NCBI RefSeq assembly: GCF_905220565.1
Contig: NC_059401.1
Coordinates: forward strand, 2,753,001 to 2,817,000
Length of the DNA stretch: 64,000 nt
Direction: 5' to 3'
Source: Melitaea cinxia
Taxonomy: Eukaryota > Arthropoda > Insecta > Lepidoptera > Nymphalidae
Numbering within the stretch: the first letter of the stretch is position 1; each line of letters starts with the position of its first letter. This document shows, one piece after another, positions 32,203 to 43,015 of this stretch. A model generated the notes under the pieces. That model saw nothing but the letters and a program-made list of their open reading frames with translations, was not told the origin of the DNA and did no database searches. The translations under genes and the position numbers were made by a program.

Positions 32203-35099
32203 AGAAAATACCATTACAGAATACATGTATAAATAAATATAGTAGATTAGAACATTACATTTTTAAAAAGTACGAAGATATACAGTGTCATTCTAATTCA
32301 CTACGATGTTTTTATGCTAACCTACGTAGTATCCGTACGCCGGGAAAGTTTGATGAATTACTATGCATAATAAAAACAATACCTAAGACTATTCACTTAA
32401 TGTTGTTTACTGAGACATGGATTAATTCGGAACATGAGGCGAACTTGTACAACATATCAAACTATCAACATATATATAACTATAGAAATAAAAGTAAGGG
32501 AGGTGGTGTTTCCCTTTACATACACAACAGCATTTCATTTGAGACAACAGAGGAATTATGTGAAAATGGGAATCATTACTTGTGGATACATATGAATAAA
32601 TTAACCTTAGACGTTGGTATTATTTATAGACCTGGTGACACCAATATCAAAAACTTTATGGATTTGTTTTCGACTCAATTAGAACGCAGAGAAAGAGCAG
32701 TAATATTTGGAGACTTTAACATTGACCTACTCAGTACAGATAACCATGTCATTGAATACATGAACGGATTAGAGGAAAGCGGATTTAAGATAATAAACAA
32801 AATAGATAGTAAGTTCAGTACTCGCGAAACAAGCACAACAAACACAATATTAGATCATGTTTATACAAATGTTAATAGTCATTCATTCAACATGTCGATA
32901 ATAGATTCATCTTTGTCCGACCATAAACAGATTTTTCTAGAAATTGGCACCCTAGCACCGGAAATAACCAGGAAAATACACTATGAAGCCCTAAATTACG
33001 AAAATCTCTACGCAAATGCTTTAAAGGCAGAGTATTGCAATGAAAACAAAGAATATCAGAACTTAGAAAAGTTTATTTTAGAACATATACATAATAATAA
33101 AGTTAAAAAGACAAAATTTTTAAATGTACCTAAAAAAGATTGGATAAATAAAGAAATAATTGACTCGATTGATATGCGAAACAGATTATGGCAAGAAACT
33201 AAAGTGAATCCAACTGATGAAAACCTTCAAAGGCAGTATGATGACGAGCGTATAAAAGTGAAAAACCTGATAAGGACCCGCAAGAAAGATTACTATTATT
33301 CTTTGTTTAGTACCAGCAGTCATAATCCGAAGAAAATGTGGAAAACCATCAATAGTTTAGCATTAAATAAGAGTAAAGAAAGCTGTGCTCCCCTCAGACT
33401 CGTATTGGATTCTGGACCTGTTACGGAAGGCAATGCGGTTTGTAATTGCTTTAATGATTTCTTTTCTTTAATCGGCGTAGAATTGGCAAGTGCAATACCT
33501 AACAAATATCACACTAATAGTGATGACATATTAATGTATGACCGTAGGTATAAGCATAATATAACATTAAATGAGTTAGCACCGTGTAGTAGTGAGGAAG
33601 TATCAAACATAATTGATAATCTAGATAGCAACACAAGTACTGGGATAGACGGAATTAGTACCAAAGCTATTAAATGTATAAAAAATATAATATCTCAAAG
33701 ATTAGCTGATTGTATAAACAAGTGTTTGTCTGACGGCACCTTTCCCGATTCGCTAAAGATTGCAAAAATTAGTCCCATTCACAAATGTGGTAGTAAAAGT
33801 GATCCAAATAACTATAGACCCGTTTCCGTGTTACCAGTGATATCCAAAATATTCGAGCGAATACTGTACAAACGCTTAAATACTTACTTGTCTGAAAAAC
33901 AATTTCTCATTAGTCAACAATATGGTTTTCGTTCAAAATCGAGCACTCTTACCGCCGCCATAGACTTAGTTACAGAAATAAGGTCCCAAATCGATAAAAA
34001 AAATTTTGCTTTGGGAATCTTCATTGACTTGAAGAAGGCTTTCGATACGGTAAGCCATGGTAAACTATTGTTGAAATTAGGGAATATCGGTATCAGGGGC
34101 AGGGCTTTCAAAATCTTTGAATCATACTTACAAAACAGGACGCAAGTTGTAAAAATAGATAGCTTTACCAGTTCTGTTAAAAATGTTACGTGCGGAATTC
34201 CACAAGGCTCCATAGTTGGTCCATTAATGTTTTTAATTTACGTTAACAATATTATTAACATTAATCTAATTGGAAAACTGACACTGTACGCGGATGATAC
34301 ATGCCTTTTTTATTACGGTAGCTCTATTCAGGACTTAATAAGTAAAGCTCAAAATGATCTTGACAGGCTAAGTGAGTGGTTACAGTACAATTTGCTTACA
34401 ATAAATATAAATAAAACGTCCTATATGATTTTCTGTGCAAAAAATAAACATATACCTAATTTCACACCCCTTACAATTAACAATAAGATCATACAATCCT
34501 CAGCAAAAGAAAAATATCTGGGATTATGGATAGATGATAAGTTGACTTGGAAAGGACACATAGAACACGTTAGAGCCAAACTGCTACCTATACTGGGCGC
34601 ATTGAGAAATGTATCAAACTGCATTCCTAATAAAGTACGAATGATAATTTATAATACCTTAGTTAAATCTAACATTGAATATTTAATAGAAGTGTGGGGA
34701 AGTGCCGCTAAGACAAATTTAATGCCATTACAAAGAATTCAAAATAAAGTTATCAAAGTGCTATTTCGCTATCCCTATTTTACATCAACCAACAAATTGT
34801 ATCAAGAAACAAAATTGTTAAATATCAACCAATTATACACCTATTACACCTGCATACTAATTAAGAATATTATCAACAATTCAATACACTCAAACATCAA
34901 AATTGATAAAAAAATAACTAAACACAACTTAAGAAACAAGGATAAATTAATGCTGCCTAGTGTACGTACAAAGTATGGTCAGAAAACAATATTGTTTGAG
35001 GGAGTGCAGCTATATAATAATTTACCAAATCATATTAAAGGTTCGGACAACATAAATATTTTTAAATCAAAATTAAAAGAACACGTTTATACATTGTAA
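32199..35099 (+). CDS. LINE ORF2: APE endonuclease and reverse transcriptase
   Basis: Open in the -1 frame from the heptamer at 32193 to TAA at 35097-35099, about 966 codons; the first ATG in this frame is only at 32400, inside the endonuclease, so translation must begin earlier. Endonuclease motifs in order: YANLRSI (32313), TETW with catalytic Glu (about 32409), GDFNIDL (about 32709) and SDH (about 32920). RT motifs: FIDLKKAFD, GIPQGSIVGPLMF and the catalytic YADD at 34287-34298, then thumb and a C-terminal YNNLPNHIK line. It nicks target DNA and copies LINE RNA in the nucleus. Uninterrupted. Confidence 0.9.
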   Translation, partial: LEKIPLQNTCINKYSRLEHYIFKKYEDIQCHSNSLRCFYANLRSIRTPGKFDELLCIIKTIPKTIHLMLFTETWINSEHEANLYNISNYQHIYNYRNKSKGGGVSLYIHNSISFETTEELCENGNHYLWIHMNKLTLDVGIIYRPGDTNIKNFMDLFSTQLERRERAVIFGDFNIDLLSTDNHVIEYMNGLEESGFKIINKIDSKFSTRETSTTNTILDHVYTNVNSHSFNMSIIDSSLSDHKQIFLEIGTLAPEITRKIHYEALNYENLYANALKAEYCNENKEYQNLEKFILEHIHNNKVKKTKFLNVPKKDWINKEIIDSIDMRNRLWQETKVNPTDENLQRQYDDERIKVKNLIRTRKKDYYYSLFSTSSHNPKKMWKTINSLALNKSKESCAPLRLVLDSGPVTEGNAVCNCFNDFFSLIGVELASAIPNKYHTNSDDILMYDRRYKHNITLNELAPCSSEEVSNIIDNLDSNTSTGIDGISTKAIKCIKNIISQRLADCINKCLSDGTFPDSLKIAKISPIHKCGSKSDPNNYRPVSVLPVISKIFERILYKRLNTYLSEKQFLISQQYGFRSKSSTLTAAIDLVTEIRSQIDKKNFALGIFIDLKKAFDTVSHGKLLLKLGNIGIRGRAFKIFESYLQNRTQVVKIDSFTSSVKNVTCGIPQGSIVGPLMFLIYVNNIININLIGKLTLYADDTCLFYYGSSIQDLISKAQNDLDRLSEWLQYNLLTININKTSYMIFCAKNKHIPNFTPLTINNKIIQSSAKEKYLGLWIDDKLTWKGHIEHVRAKLLPILGALRNVSNCIPNKVRMIIYNTLVKSNIEYLIEVWGSAAKTNLMPLQRIQNKVIKVLFRYPYFTSTNKLYQETKLLNINQLYTYYTCILIKNIINNSIHSNIKIDKKITKHNLRNKDKLMLPSVRTKYGQKTILFEGVQLYNNLPNHIKGSDNINIFKSKLKEHVYTL

Positions 35100-36089
35100 T
35101 TATAAATATTTCGATTAAGCGCTCCAGAGGTAAAAATTGTTACATACTACTATTTATATTGATTGTATCTCATTATAAGTGAACGTTATGTTTTTATGAG
35201 AAATAAATTCTTTAAACCTAATCTACCATCCCCCGTTTTAACCCCAAAAGGGAGTTGCTTTCTAAAGAAACATTATTTTGGCACCTTCTCACCATCTAAT
35301 GAGCTTACATTTGAAATTTCAAGTCTCTTACTTCAAAAACATAGGACTTTCATACAAACTTCCAACCCCCGTTTTACCCCCTTAGGGGTCGAGTTTTGTA
35401 AAACCCGTTCTTAGCGAATGTCTACGCCCTATAAGGAGCCTATCTGTGAATTTCAAGTTTGTAGGTTTTATAGTTTCGGAGATTTCGTGATGAGTGAGTA
35501 AACCTACCATCCCCCGTTTTAATCCCAAAAGGGAGTTGATTTCTAAAGATTCATTATTTGGACACCTTCTCATCATCTATAAGGTATACATTTTAAATTT
35601 CAAGTCTCTTACTTCAAAAACATGGGACTTTCACACAAACTTCCAACCCCCGTTTTACCCCTTTAAGGGTCGAATTTTGTAAAATTCGTTCTTAGCGGAT
35701 GTCTACGCCCTATAAGAAGCCTTTCTGGCAAATTTCAAGTTTATAACTGTTATAGTTTCGGAGATTTCGTGATCAATGAGCCAACCTACTATCCTCCGTT
35801 TTAACCCCAAAAAGGGGTTGATTTCTAAAGATACATAATTTGGACACCTTTTCACCATCTATAGAGCTTACATTTGAAATTTCAAGTCTCTTACTTCAAA
35901 AACATAGGACTTTCATACAAACTTCCAACCCCCGTTTTACCCCTTTAGGGGTCGTTTTTCATAAAATCCGTTCTTAGCGGATGCCTACGTCTTATAAGGG
36001 GCCTACCTGTCAAATTTCAAGTTGGTGGTAGGGGTTATAGTTTCGGAGATTTCGTGATGAGTGACCTTTCGCTTTTATATATATATAAA

Positions 36090-36840
36090 TAACCCCGATG
36101 CGATAACCCCGCAGGTGCTAGTTGCATAGTTTAAAAAACATGCCTAATACATGAAGTTTCCTAAATGGTATTTTACTCAATTTTTTTATTGTCTAATTAC
36201 CAAGTTATTGCTACCTGTGTTTCCCTAGCCCTATTTATCTTATAACCAAAACAAATATAAAATAAGAATTTTATTTCGGTTGGGGTGCTGTTAATAATTT
36301 AAACAACAATTTCAAATACGTAGTTTTATAGTATATAGTATATTATAAACGTTCAAATTGTTTGCCACTTACTCTAATACAGACAGGCATCTTCTTATGA
36401 ACGACTTTTTAATAGGCGCGAATACTTACGCTCGCCAATTTCTCGAGCCACATCCAGCTCGTTTAATAGTATATAAGATTTTGATAGCTAAAATATCATA
36501 TTAAATATCATTTTTAAAATTGTTTATAAGCTAATTTACAAAAAAAAAAACTTTCATTTTATGAACTACAGCTGCTTATTATTACTTCAATCCTGCCTAC
36601 TCTTAGACGTTTAAATATAATTTAAAATTTATTTCTAATTTTAGAATTCATACATACAAAATTCATTTCACATTGTTCAAAACAACGTTTCAAATTATGT
36701 TGAGATAAGTATTACTGACGTACTAACATTGCATGTATTGCATTAAAACCGAAATAATATATTGTGTAATCGAAATAATAAAATAATGATTTTGCTGTAA
36801 TGCTAGGCACGAAAAGTATGAGAACAATAAACAACAAGTA
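36090..36840. other. No gene; region upstream of JHAMT-B
   Basis: AT-rich DNA with no open frame or delimited repeat. Confidence 0.5.
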
Positions 36841-36844
36841 AATT

Positions 36845-36856
36845 GCAAGCACTTGC
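36845..36856. promoter_or_regulatory. Conserved palindrome upstream of JHAMT-B
   Basis: GCAAGCACTTGC, reverse complement of the 12-mer found upstream of A and C, about 210 bp before the TATA box; the orientation flips with the gene. Confidence 0.5.
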
Positions 36857-37039
36857 ATATTCATTGTTCAGACACAATTGACTTAGGTACGTGTTCGTAT
36901 ATTTACGTAAAATTTCTGTTATTAATTTAGTTAATAATGATTAATGTTTAAATCATCGCATATATATAATTTTCAGATTTTGAGAAAAGCTCGTAACCAA
37001 AACTTAACCCAGCTTTCTTCGACCATCTTTGCTACAGCG

Positions 37040-37110
37040 GTCGACTATACTGTGTCGGTGGCATATATAAACACTTACGTACCACGCTCCTAACGAGATT
37101 GTTCGCCGAA
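37040..37110 (+). promoter_or_regulatory. Core promoter of JHAMT-B
   Basis: GGTCGACTATACTGTGTCGG leads to a TATATAA box (about 37063-37070). The following leader (ACTTACG...CGAAACCGA...AACGCAGCA) aligns with those of A and C. Confidence 0.65.
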
Positions 37111-37179
37111 ACCGAGCCGAACGCAGCAGCTTAACGAGTGCAAACCCTCAAACAAATATCTCCTAAAAAATATACGAAA

Positions 37180-37541
37180 ATGAACAACGCTGTATTATAT
37201 CAAAAACACAACATTATATCAAAAAATGATGCTTTGAAATGTTTAGAGGAATATGGACAACTAATTACATGGAAAAACGGCAAAATTACGGTTTTAGACT
37301 TAGGTTGTGGAGATGGAAGCGTAACGACGAGTATACTGAAACGATTTATTCCCAATAATTGTGAAAGACTGGTAGGTTGTGATATTAGCGAAAGCATGGT
37401 AAAGTATGCTAATGAGCACTATGCGAATGATCACACCAGTTTTATGGTGTTGGACATTGAGGGCGACTTACCGAACGAGCTTCGAGGAAATTTTGATCAC
37501 GCATTTTCATTCTACGCCATGCACTGGATCCAAAATCAAGA
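37180..37541 (+). CDS. JHAMT: JHAMT-B exon 1 (SAM-binding domain)
   Basis: Residues 1-121; donor GA|GTGAGT, identical in phase to A and C. Confidence 0.9.
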
Positions 37542-39724
37542 GTGAGTGATACCTAAATTTACTATTTATTTCTATTTTATATTTGTATAAATACAATATA
37601 CGTATATATCGCTGAAATTAGTCACAGAATTTATGCAACTTTTCGATTCACTGAAAAGATGGAAAAAATTTCTACCGATTAAAACTAAAATATCACTAAT
37701 CAACAGTCTTATTATGCCAATCTTGGATGAATCAGATCCATGCTATCCAGACCTATCGAAGGAACTAATTAATAAATTAACTTTAAACAAAAATATATTG
37801 TTTCTTGAAATTCATTGATTATGTACGTAATGTATACAGCTTCACTTACGTGATAAAAGAAAATTTCACTGATTCGTGTTTTGATACATTATTGTTTTTC
37901 ATTTCTTTCCGTTGAGTGTGAAGCATTTACTTAATGTAAGATTTTGTTTGTTCAACACCATTTACTCGTCTTTATGTAAAAGCAAAAAAAAAAAATGAAA
38001 AATACACACTATGTTGACCAGTACATAACCAGTTCTGTTATTTTGGTTTCAGCTTAGATTTCGACTGAACCTATTTCGGTCAGACTCTAACTTTCGCCCA
38101 AAAGTATAATATTTACTTCAGCTCAGTTAATTTCACAGTACTTTTACAAATTTCAGGGTTGGATTTAGAAACATATATGATCTACTATCAGAGGGTGGCG
38201 AGTGCTTTTTAGTATTTCTGAGTCAATGGCCAATGTTTGACGTTTATCGCACCCTATCTCGTTCAACAAAATGGAAGTTATGGATGGAAGATGTTGAACG
38301 CTTTATTTCACCCTATCATGACTGTCAGGTAATAATCACTTTATTATCAGTTATTACTATTTTCATTTTGCGCTTACGTTATTAGCTTAAAAGTAATAAC
38401 TATTTGTATATTGTGTATATAAAAACTACACAGTATCGTTGTCGTCGGCAGAAATTATCTATATTTAAACTATACCATTTTTAAATATGTGATGTAAAAC
38501 TAATTCAGTAGTAATATTTTAATATGGAATATTAGATTATAAAAAGAGTTAAGTATAAAATAGCTTTTATGTTAGAAATTGTTTTGTTGCAAAAGATAAA
38601 CACAACTAACTATACTATTAATAATAGGAACAAAGACGTAGACACATAAATTTAAAAAGACTTCATCTTTTTTATAATAATTAAATTTTTGTTCATTGCA
38701 AACTAAAAAAAAACGACTTCAATTTCGTTCTTCAATACAACGTAAGTAGACGAAAAATAAGTCGAGTAAATACACATAATCAAGTATTATCAAAGAGTAG
38801 TCATCATTTACACACATAAGTCATCATTAGCGATAACTCAAAAAGTACATATCAGATCTTAATTAAATTTGAATAGGACCACTTAACACATATCACCTTT
38901 TGATTAAAATAAAACCATCATAATCGGTCCACCCAGTCCAAAGTTCTGAGGTAATATACACAATAAAAATATAGTCGAAAAAGAACATCTTTCTTTTTTG
39001 GAGTCGGTTAAAAAGGGAAATGAACCAAAACAAAATGAAATGAAGTTTTCAATTACTAAAATATTTAATAATTTTTTTAAGGAACCTGAAAAGAAGGTCA
39101 AACAATTGATGATGTCGATCGGATTCACTTCGGTGGAAGTCGAATGTTTGCAGAAGACATTTGTTTATCCCGACCTCGATGTACTCAAAGGTAAGTTTAC
39201 TATTTTTAATAAAAAATTAATCCCATTTTCATTGGTTACGCCATAAGTTGAGAATGATCGGAATTTATTCGACCCTTCTTTTTCCTTCTTCTGGTTCGTC
39301 AGAACACGTTCACAATTCGTTCTTCAGACACGTATATATACTCTTTTGTTTATTATTATAGAAGTATAGTCTTTGAAAACTGAACCTTAATAATGTTCAA
39401 ACTTATAATTTAAATTAATTATGGTCGAATTTCGATCACTGCTCGTCCACTAAGTACATACACCTACAGTATTACCTAAAACCATGTACAATTTTTTTGT
39501 TCAAATAAATATAAGCTAAGTTTTGTTTTATTCTCATACTTTCAGGATCTGTAACATCAATCAATCCTTTCAAAATACCAAAAGATTTAGAGGAAGATTA
39601 TGTGGTAGATTTCTTTAATGTTCTCCGAGACTTGCGTGTTATTGATCATGCAAGCAGTAACGTCGATGAACCGATCAAAGCGACATTCAACTACCATCTT
39701 ATTGTAGCCAAGGGAAGAAAATAG
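37180..39724 (+). CDS. JHAMT: Juvenile hormone acid O-methyltransferase-like, copy B (4 exons)
   Basis: Exons 37180-37541, 38157-38328, 39082-39190 and 39546-39724 have the same lengths as copy A (362, 172, 109, 179) and give 273 aa ending TAG. SAM motif I VLDLGCGDG lies at residues 38-46, VGCDIS at 65-70 and FYAMHWI at 111-117. All splice sites are GT-AG; exon 3 has the best acceptor of the three copies (TTTTTTTAAG). An in-frame ATG at 37138 would add 14 residues, but the ATG at 37180 has the conserved CGAAA context and aligns with A and C. B is on the opposite strand to A and C and clearly more divergent. Residue 14 is Ser where canonical JHAMT has Gln. Confidence 0.9.
37615..37815 (+). mobile_element. 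LINE RT fragment in JHAMT-B intron 1
   Basis: The translation KKFLPIKTKISLINSLIMPI and PCYPDLSKELINKL matches the thumb region of the LINE at 14346-15350 (KKFLPVKAKIDLVNCFLLPI, ACYPDLSEELLIKL). About 190 bp only, both ends lost. Confidence 0.7.
38157..38328 (+). CDS. JHAMT: JHAMT-B exon 2
   Basis: Acceptor TTTCAG, donor CAG|GTAATA. Reads NIYDLLSEGGECFLVFLSQ...RFISPYHDCQ; the SPYHD match to moth JHAMT is closer than in A (SPYTD) or C (SPYID). Confidence 0.9.
38690..39012 (-). repeat. Rep-A copy in JHAMT-B intron 2
   Basis: From AAACGACTTCAATTTCG to GGAGTCGGTT, with AATACAACGTAAGTAGACG inside; ends 70 bp before exon 3. Confidence 0.65.
39082..39190 (+). CDS. JHAMT: JHAMT-B exon 3
   Basis: EPEKKVKQLMMSIGFTSVEV...; donor AAG|GTAAGT. 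It lies directly after a Rep-A copy ending at about 39010. Confidence 0.88.
39546..39724 (+). CDS. JHAMT: JHAMT-B exon 4
   Basis: SVTSINPFKIPKDLEEDY ... VAKGRK, TAG stop at 39722-39724, acceptor CTTTCAG. Confidence 0.9.
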
Positions 39725-39943
39725 TCGATTTTTTAAGTAAAACGTTTGTAAAGTAATACAAAGTTTTTAAAGTAGTACAAAATATTAATATGACTTAATA
39801 ATTATTATTTCACTCATTTCGATTTCTAAAACAAACTAGTTTAAATACTATTATAATGTGAGAATAAGCTTTAACGTAAGTTATTGTAACACGTTATTGC
39901 GTATTTTATAAAATGAACTGTTTAAAGATTTTATTTTTATATT

Positions 39944-39949
39944 TAATAA
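39944..39949 (+). terminator. Candidate polyadenylation signal of JHAMT-B
   Basis: AATAAA-type hexamer about 220 nt after the stop codon, in ATTTAATAAATATTC. Confidence 0.45.
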
Positions 39950-39999
39950 ATATTCTTTAAATATAACTTGTTTTGTGATTTCAACGATTTACGTAACGT

Positions 40000-40262
40000 T
40001 TCAGCCTGTAATATCCCACTACTGGGCATAGGCTTCTTTCCCCATGTAGGAGAAGGATCAGAGCTTAATCCACCACGCTGCTCCAATGCGGGTCGGCGGA
40101 TATATTCCCTACTATAAGTAACGACCGCTATCAGGTGTACATGATAACAACCGGGACCGACCGCTTAACGTGCTCTCCGAGGCACGGTGGGGAGACCCAC
40201 CAGGACTGCACAAACACCCAGACCACGGCAAACACCTGTATGGCCAATACATATGTTTGTCA
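40000..40262 (+). repeat. Rep-C copy, longest
   Basis: From CAGCCTGTAATATCCCACTACTGG through CCCCATGTAGGAGAAGGATC and GGGACCGACCGCTTAACG to TGGCCAATACATATGTTTG. Fragments recur at 3165, 18660, 28820 and 53400. No long frame. Confidence 0.65.
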
Positions 40263-40655
40263 TTTCAACGATTTAATTTAATTTAATTTTGTACTAACTC
40301 TTATTTGCTATTAAATGCTGATTTACGATACTATTGAAACGTTTGCTGTAATAGATCTACTGTGTTCTAAAGTGTAAAAAACGTGTGGTCTAAAGTGCAT
40401 TCGATTTTTTTTTTTTTTTTTTGATATTTGGCCATAGCTCATAAGAGATTCGTTTTAATTATCTAATTATCATTATTTGCATATAATTATTGAATGAACT
40501 AACGTGTTTAGGTTTATAAGGATTAATAGTGTATTCATGTAAAAGTTTCCTTAGTACCTACTGCAATCAAGGTCCGTTAGGTTCCGCAACTCGCTTATTT
40601 GGCGGCTATTGAACGAACGTTGGCGGTTGGCGTTTATTCCACTCGACGGCGGCGG

Positions 40656-41720
40656 CGCACTATGGGAAAGCTCCCAAAGCCATACAAAGCCGTCTCAAAA
40701 CCGTTTCACGAGAAAGTCATTGTTATGGAATAAAAATAATAAATTAATATAGTCTGATAAATAAGCTTTCTTTATCTATTTTTTTTTATTTTTTTTATCG
40801 TTATAATATATATAAATAGGCTTCAAAGCTAACTCATGTTCAATAACGTAATTTTGACTGACTTTGAGAAACAAAAAAATTGCACATATTTGCACTTTTT
40901 TTGTCACGGTGTCAAAACATATCGCGGCGTAAAAATCATTATTTTTTCAATTTCTTTTTATTTCTCATAAAATCATTTGGTATCTATTAAGGTCAAATTG
41001 ATAAAAAGTTCATTACAGTGATGAGTATTATTAATAGTATTTTCTGGTTTTGATACAGTTTTGACCACCTTAAATAAATAAATATGGTCACTTATCTATT
41101 AGGGTCGAATTAAAAACAGGCTGGTTATGGGAAGAGTGCAAGTTATTATTTTCTTATCTTTTTGCACATAGCACTATTTCATTGGCCTATAAAAGGAAGA
41201 TGAGCCCTGAAAAATTCACAGTTGTTGATCAGACAGTCAGTTGCCCTAAAAGCAGTCAATACCTATTTTTAAATATTCCCAAAAGTTAACGGATTGATGA
41301 TTGATGGTAAAGTGGCACAAATTTTTAACTGAGACTCGTTCGAGCGCTTCATGTACAGTTTGTGGTGCTACTCCTCGGCAAATAAATAACTTAGAGGCAG
41401 CTAGGACACGAGATGTGAACAAAAGTTCATTTCAATACGGACTGTCAACACTACATGCTTGGATTAGGAGTATGGAGATGATCTTACACATTTCTTATAA
41501 CTTGTCTTTTGAAAAGTGGTCAGCTACTACACCTGAAAATAAAAAAAAACAAAGACGAAAAGAAAAAACTGGTACAAAAGCGGTTTAGGGATTTATATAT
41601 GTAATTGTCGATAAAAGTTTAGCATATATCTGAAATTATTTGCAGATAGTATCATAAATGACAATTTCGTACACAAAATTAACTTCATAGTGCTCTCCTG
41701 TAAAGTGCCTCTTTTCAATT
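40656..41720 (+). pseudogene. Candidate Transib-like (RAG1-related) transposon relic
   Basis: A frame at 41301-41588 contains a C-x2-C pair (CTVCGATP) and FQYGLSTLHAWIRSMEMILHISY, which I associate with Transib transposases; later, frame-shifted words VIVDKS and FADSI fit the same protein. At 40656 a segment starts CACTATGGG after CGGCG, resembling a Transib terminus (CAC-type heptamer) and its GC-rich 5-bp target. A TATA-like CCTATAAAAGG lies near 41190. No right terminus was found and the frame is broken, so the call is tentative; a different DNA transposon is possible. Confidence 0.4.
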
Positions 41721-41754
41721 TCGATATTATAGGTACGTAGGGACAGTCGATATA

Positions 41755-41800
41755 TACGGTCGAATTTAGTAACCTCCTCCTTTTTTGAAGTCGGTTTTAT
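41755..41800 (-). repeat. Rep-A terminal fragment
   Basis: GGTCGAATTTAGTAACCTCC followed by TTTTTTGAAGTCGGTTTT, one end of Rep-A. Confidence 0.55.
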
Positions 41801-41829
41801 TATAGACTTATCACTTAGATTTTGAAAAA

Positions 41830-42025
41830 GATGAAGATGCTTTTAAAAGAAGCATGCGAAAAAGTCACAAGAGATGACTGGATGTAGGTGCTTGAAAAAA
41901 CTAAAAATATTATAATTTGATGACTTTCACCGCGATATCCGTATAGATACTAAGATTGACAATAATTTGATTATACACGTCAGTGAAGATGACAGCGACT
42001 CCTCAAGCAAATTGGAAGATTAAAT
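41830..42025 (+). pseudogene. Probable transposase C-terminal relic
   Basis: Broken frames read EACEKVTRDDWM, then FHRDIRIDTKIDNNLIIHV and an acidic SEDDSDSSSK tail before TAA. Trp-Met helix plus an acidic serine-rich end resembles the C-termini of some DDE transposases. Family not identified. Confidence 0.35.
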
Positions 42026-42199
42026 TGTTTGACATAGTCTTACTATAAGAAGTCTGTCCGGGCAGTCACCACTAAAAACCATTCAACATTAATCGGTATT
42101 TGTTTTTTATATTCAGCTAAACATAAATGTAATAAATCAAAATTCCCGAAATGCTCATTGTATTCACGACAAGCTCTGATCAAAAACGAATTAGCGCTA

Positions 42200-42450
42200 T
42201 AGGACAAGTAGGACAAGTTTTAGTACGAAAACACTTTCGATAATGTGATCCAGATCTTGCACTGTTCAAAAGTAGATTATTACTAAGTGAAAATGAAGAG
42301 TTTATAAACATTTGGTCTCGAACAGAACGGCGTCTAAACAGACTCAATGCCTTGTTTGATAAGTCAGTGAATTTATACGACAAATACTTCAAAACTTTTT
42401 TGAATATACTCAATGCAATTCTTATACACACAATAAAATGGTAGGAAAGT
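42200..42450 (+). pseudogene. Unidentified coding relic
   Basis: One plus frame reads DPDLALFKSRLLLSENEEF and IWSRTERRLNRLNALFDKSV before a stop near 42443. Composition and amphipathic pattern look coding; I do not recognise the family. It ends about 100 bp before the LTR element. Confidence 0.35.
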
Positions 42451-42554
42451 CAAAACTGTACATTGAATATTTTTTTAAAAGAATACTTGGGGTGTGATCT
42501 ACAGTCAATACCGAAGTCAAAAATATAGTTTTTAGAATTTTTGTCTGTTTGTCT

Positions 42555-43001
42555 TGTAGCATATATTTTTAATTGCGCCTGATTTCGTTCCTGCTGATGT
42601 ATAATAGCACAGTTATGCATTAGCGTTGCTATTTACTTTTTGTAGGCGACTAATTTAATTTTGGAATACCCTCGTATTGTATTACGTCGCGGTTCACCTT
42701 AGGGGGTAGTTGTGTCGCGACGCGCGGGGTTTGCTCGGGTATATAAGCCTCAGGGCAAGTGTTTGCGGCCCTCTTTTTTTGGATTGGATTCTCTCGCCGT
42801 TTTGGGATCTAGCTGCGATTTGTTGTGGGTGAGTCATTGTAGTTTTTTAGGGTATAGCTTTGCTTTAGTGTAGTTGATTTTGTGAGTTTTGAAAAAAAAA
42901 ATTAAGATTCTGTAGGATTTTTTTACTCTCTCTCTTGTTGTCTCGTGTTAGGAATTGTGGGTGACTCTCTAACCCAGCAAGCAATTTTTTAACACGTAGC
43001 A
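42555..43001 (+). repeat. 5' LTR
   Basis: 447 bp. Contains a TATATAAG box near 42740. Differs from the 3' LTR by a T-run length, one T/C (GCTCGGG versus GCCCGGG) and an A-run length. Confidence 0.95.
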
Positions 43002-43002
43002 C

Positions 43003-43015
43003 TGGCGCCCAACGT
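43003..43015 (+). other. Primer binding site
   Basis: TGGCGCCCAACGT, one base after the 5' LTR. TGGCGCC is typical of tRNA-primed starts; the tRNA is not assigned. Confidence 0.75.

Larger units (their letters stand above)
31001..35219 (+). mobile_element. Full-length CR1/Jockey-superfamily LINE with intact ORF1 and ORF2
   Basis: A 4.2-kb insertion within a 282-bp unit, flanked by the 4-mer AATC (30997-31000 and 35220-35223). A 5' untranslated region of about 290 bp, ORF1 (31294-32202), ORF2 (32199-35099) and a short 3' region with AATAAA near 35203. There is no poly(A) tail. Both ORFs are uninterrupted, which suggests a recent insertion. Confidence 0.9.
30190..36085 (+). repeat. Tandem array of 282-bp units, copy 1 (split by LINE)
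   Basis: The marker TTTCGTGATGA occurs at 30415, 30697, 30979 and, after the LINE, 35483, 35765 and 36050, spaced 282-285 bp. Removing 4223 bp of LINE plus 4-bp duplication restores the 282-bp spacing. Units share CCATCCCCCGTTTTAACCCC and ACTTCAAAAACATAGGAC. The array ends GTGACCTTTCGCTTTTATATATATA, like the head. Confidence 0.85.

Noticed and set aside
37138..37180. Upstream in-frame ATG of JHAMT-B adding 14 residues
   Set aside because: It falls in the conserved 5' leader; A and C have no matching coding extension and the ATG at 37180 has the shared context.
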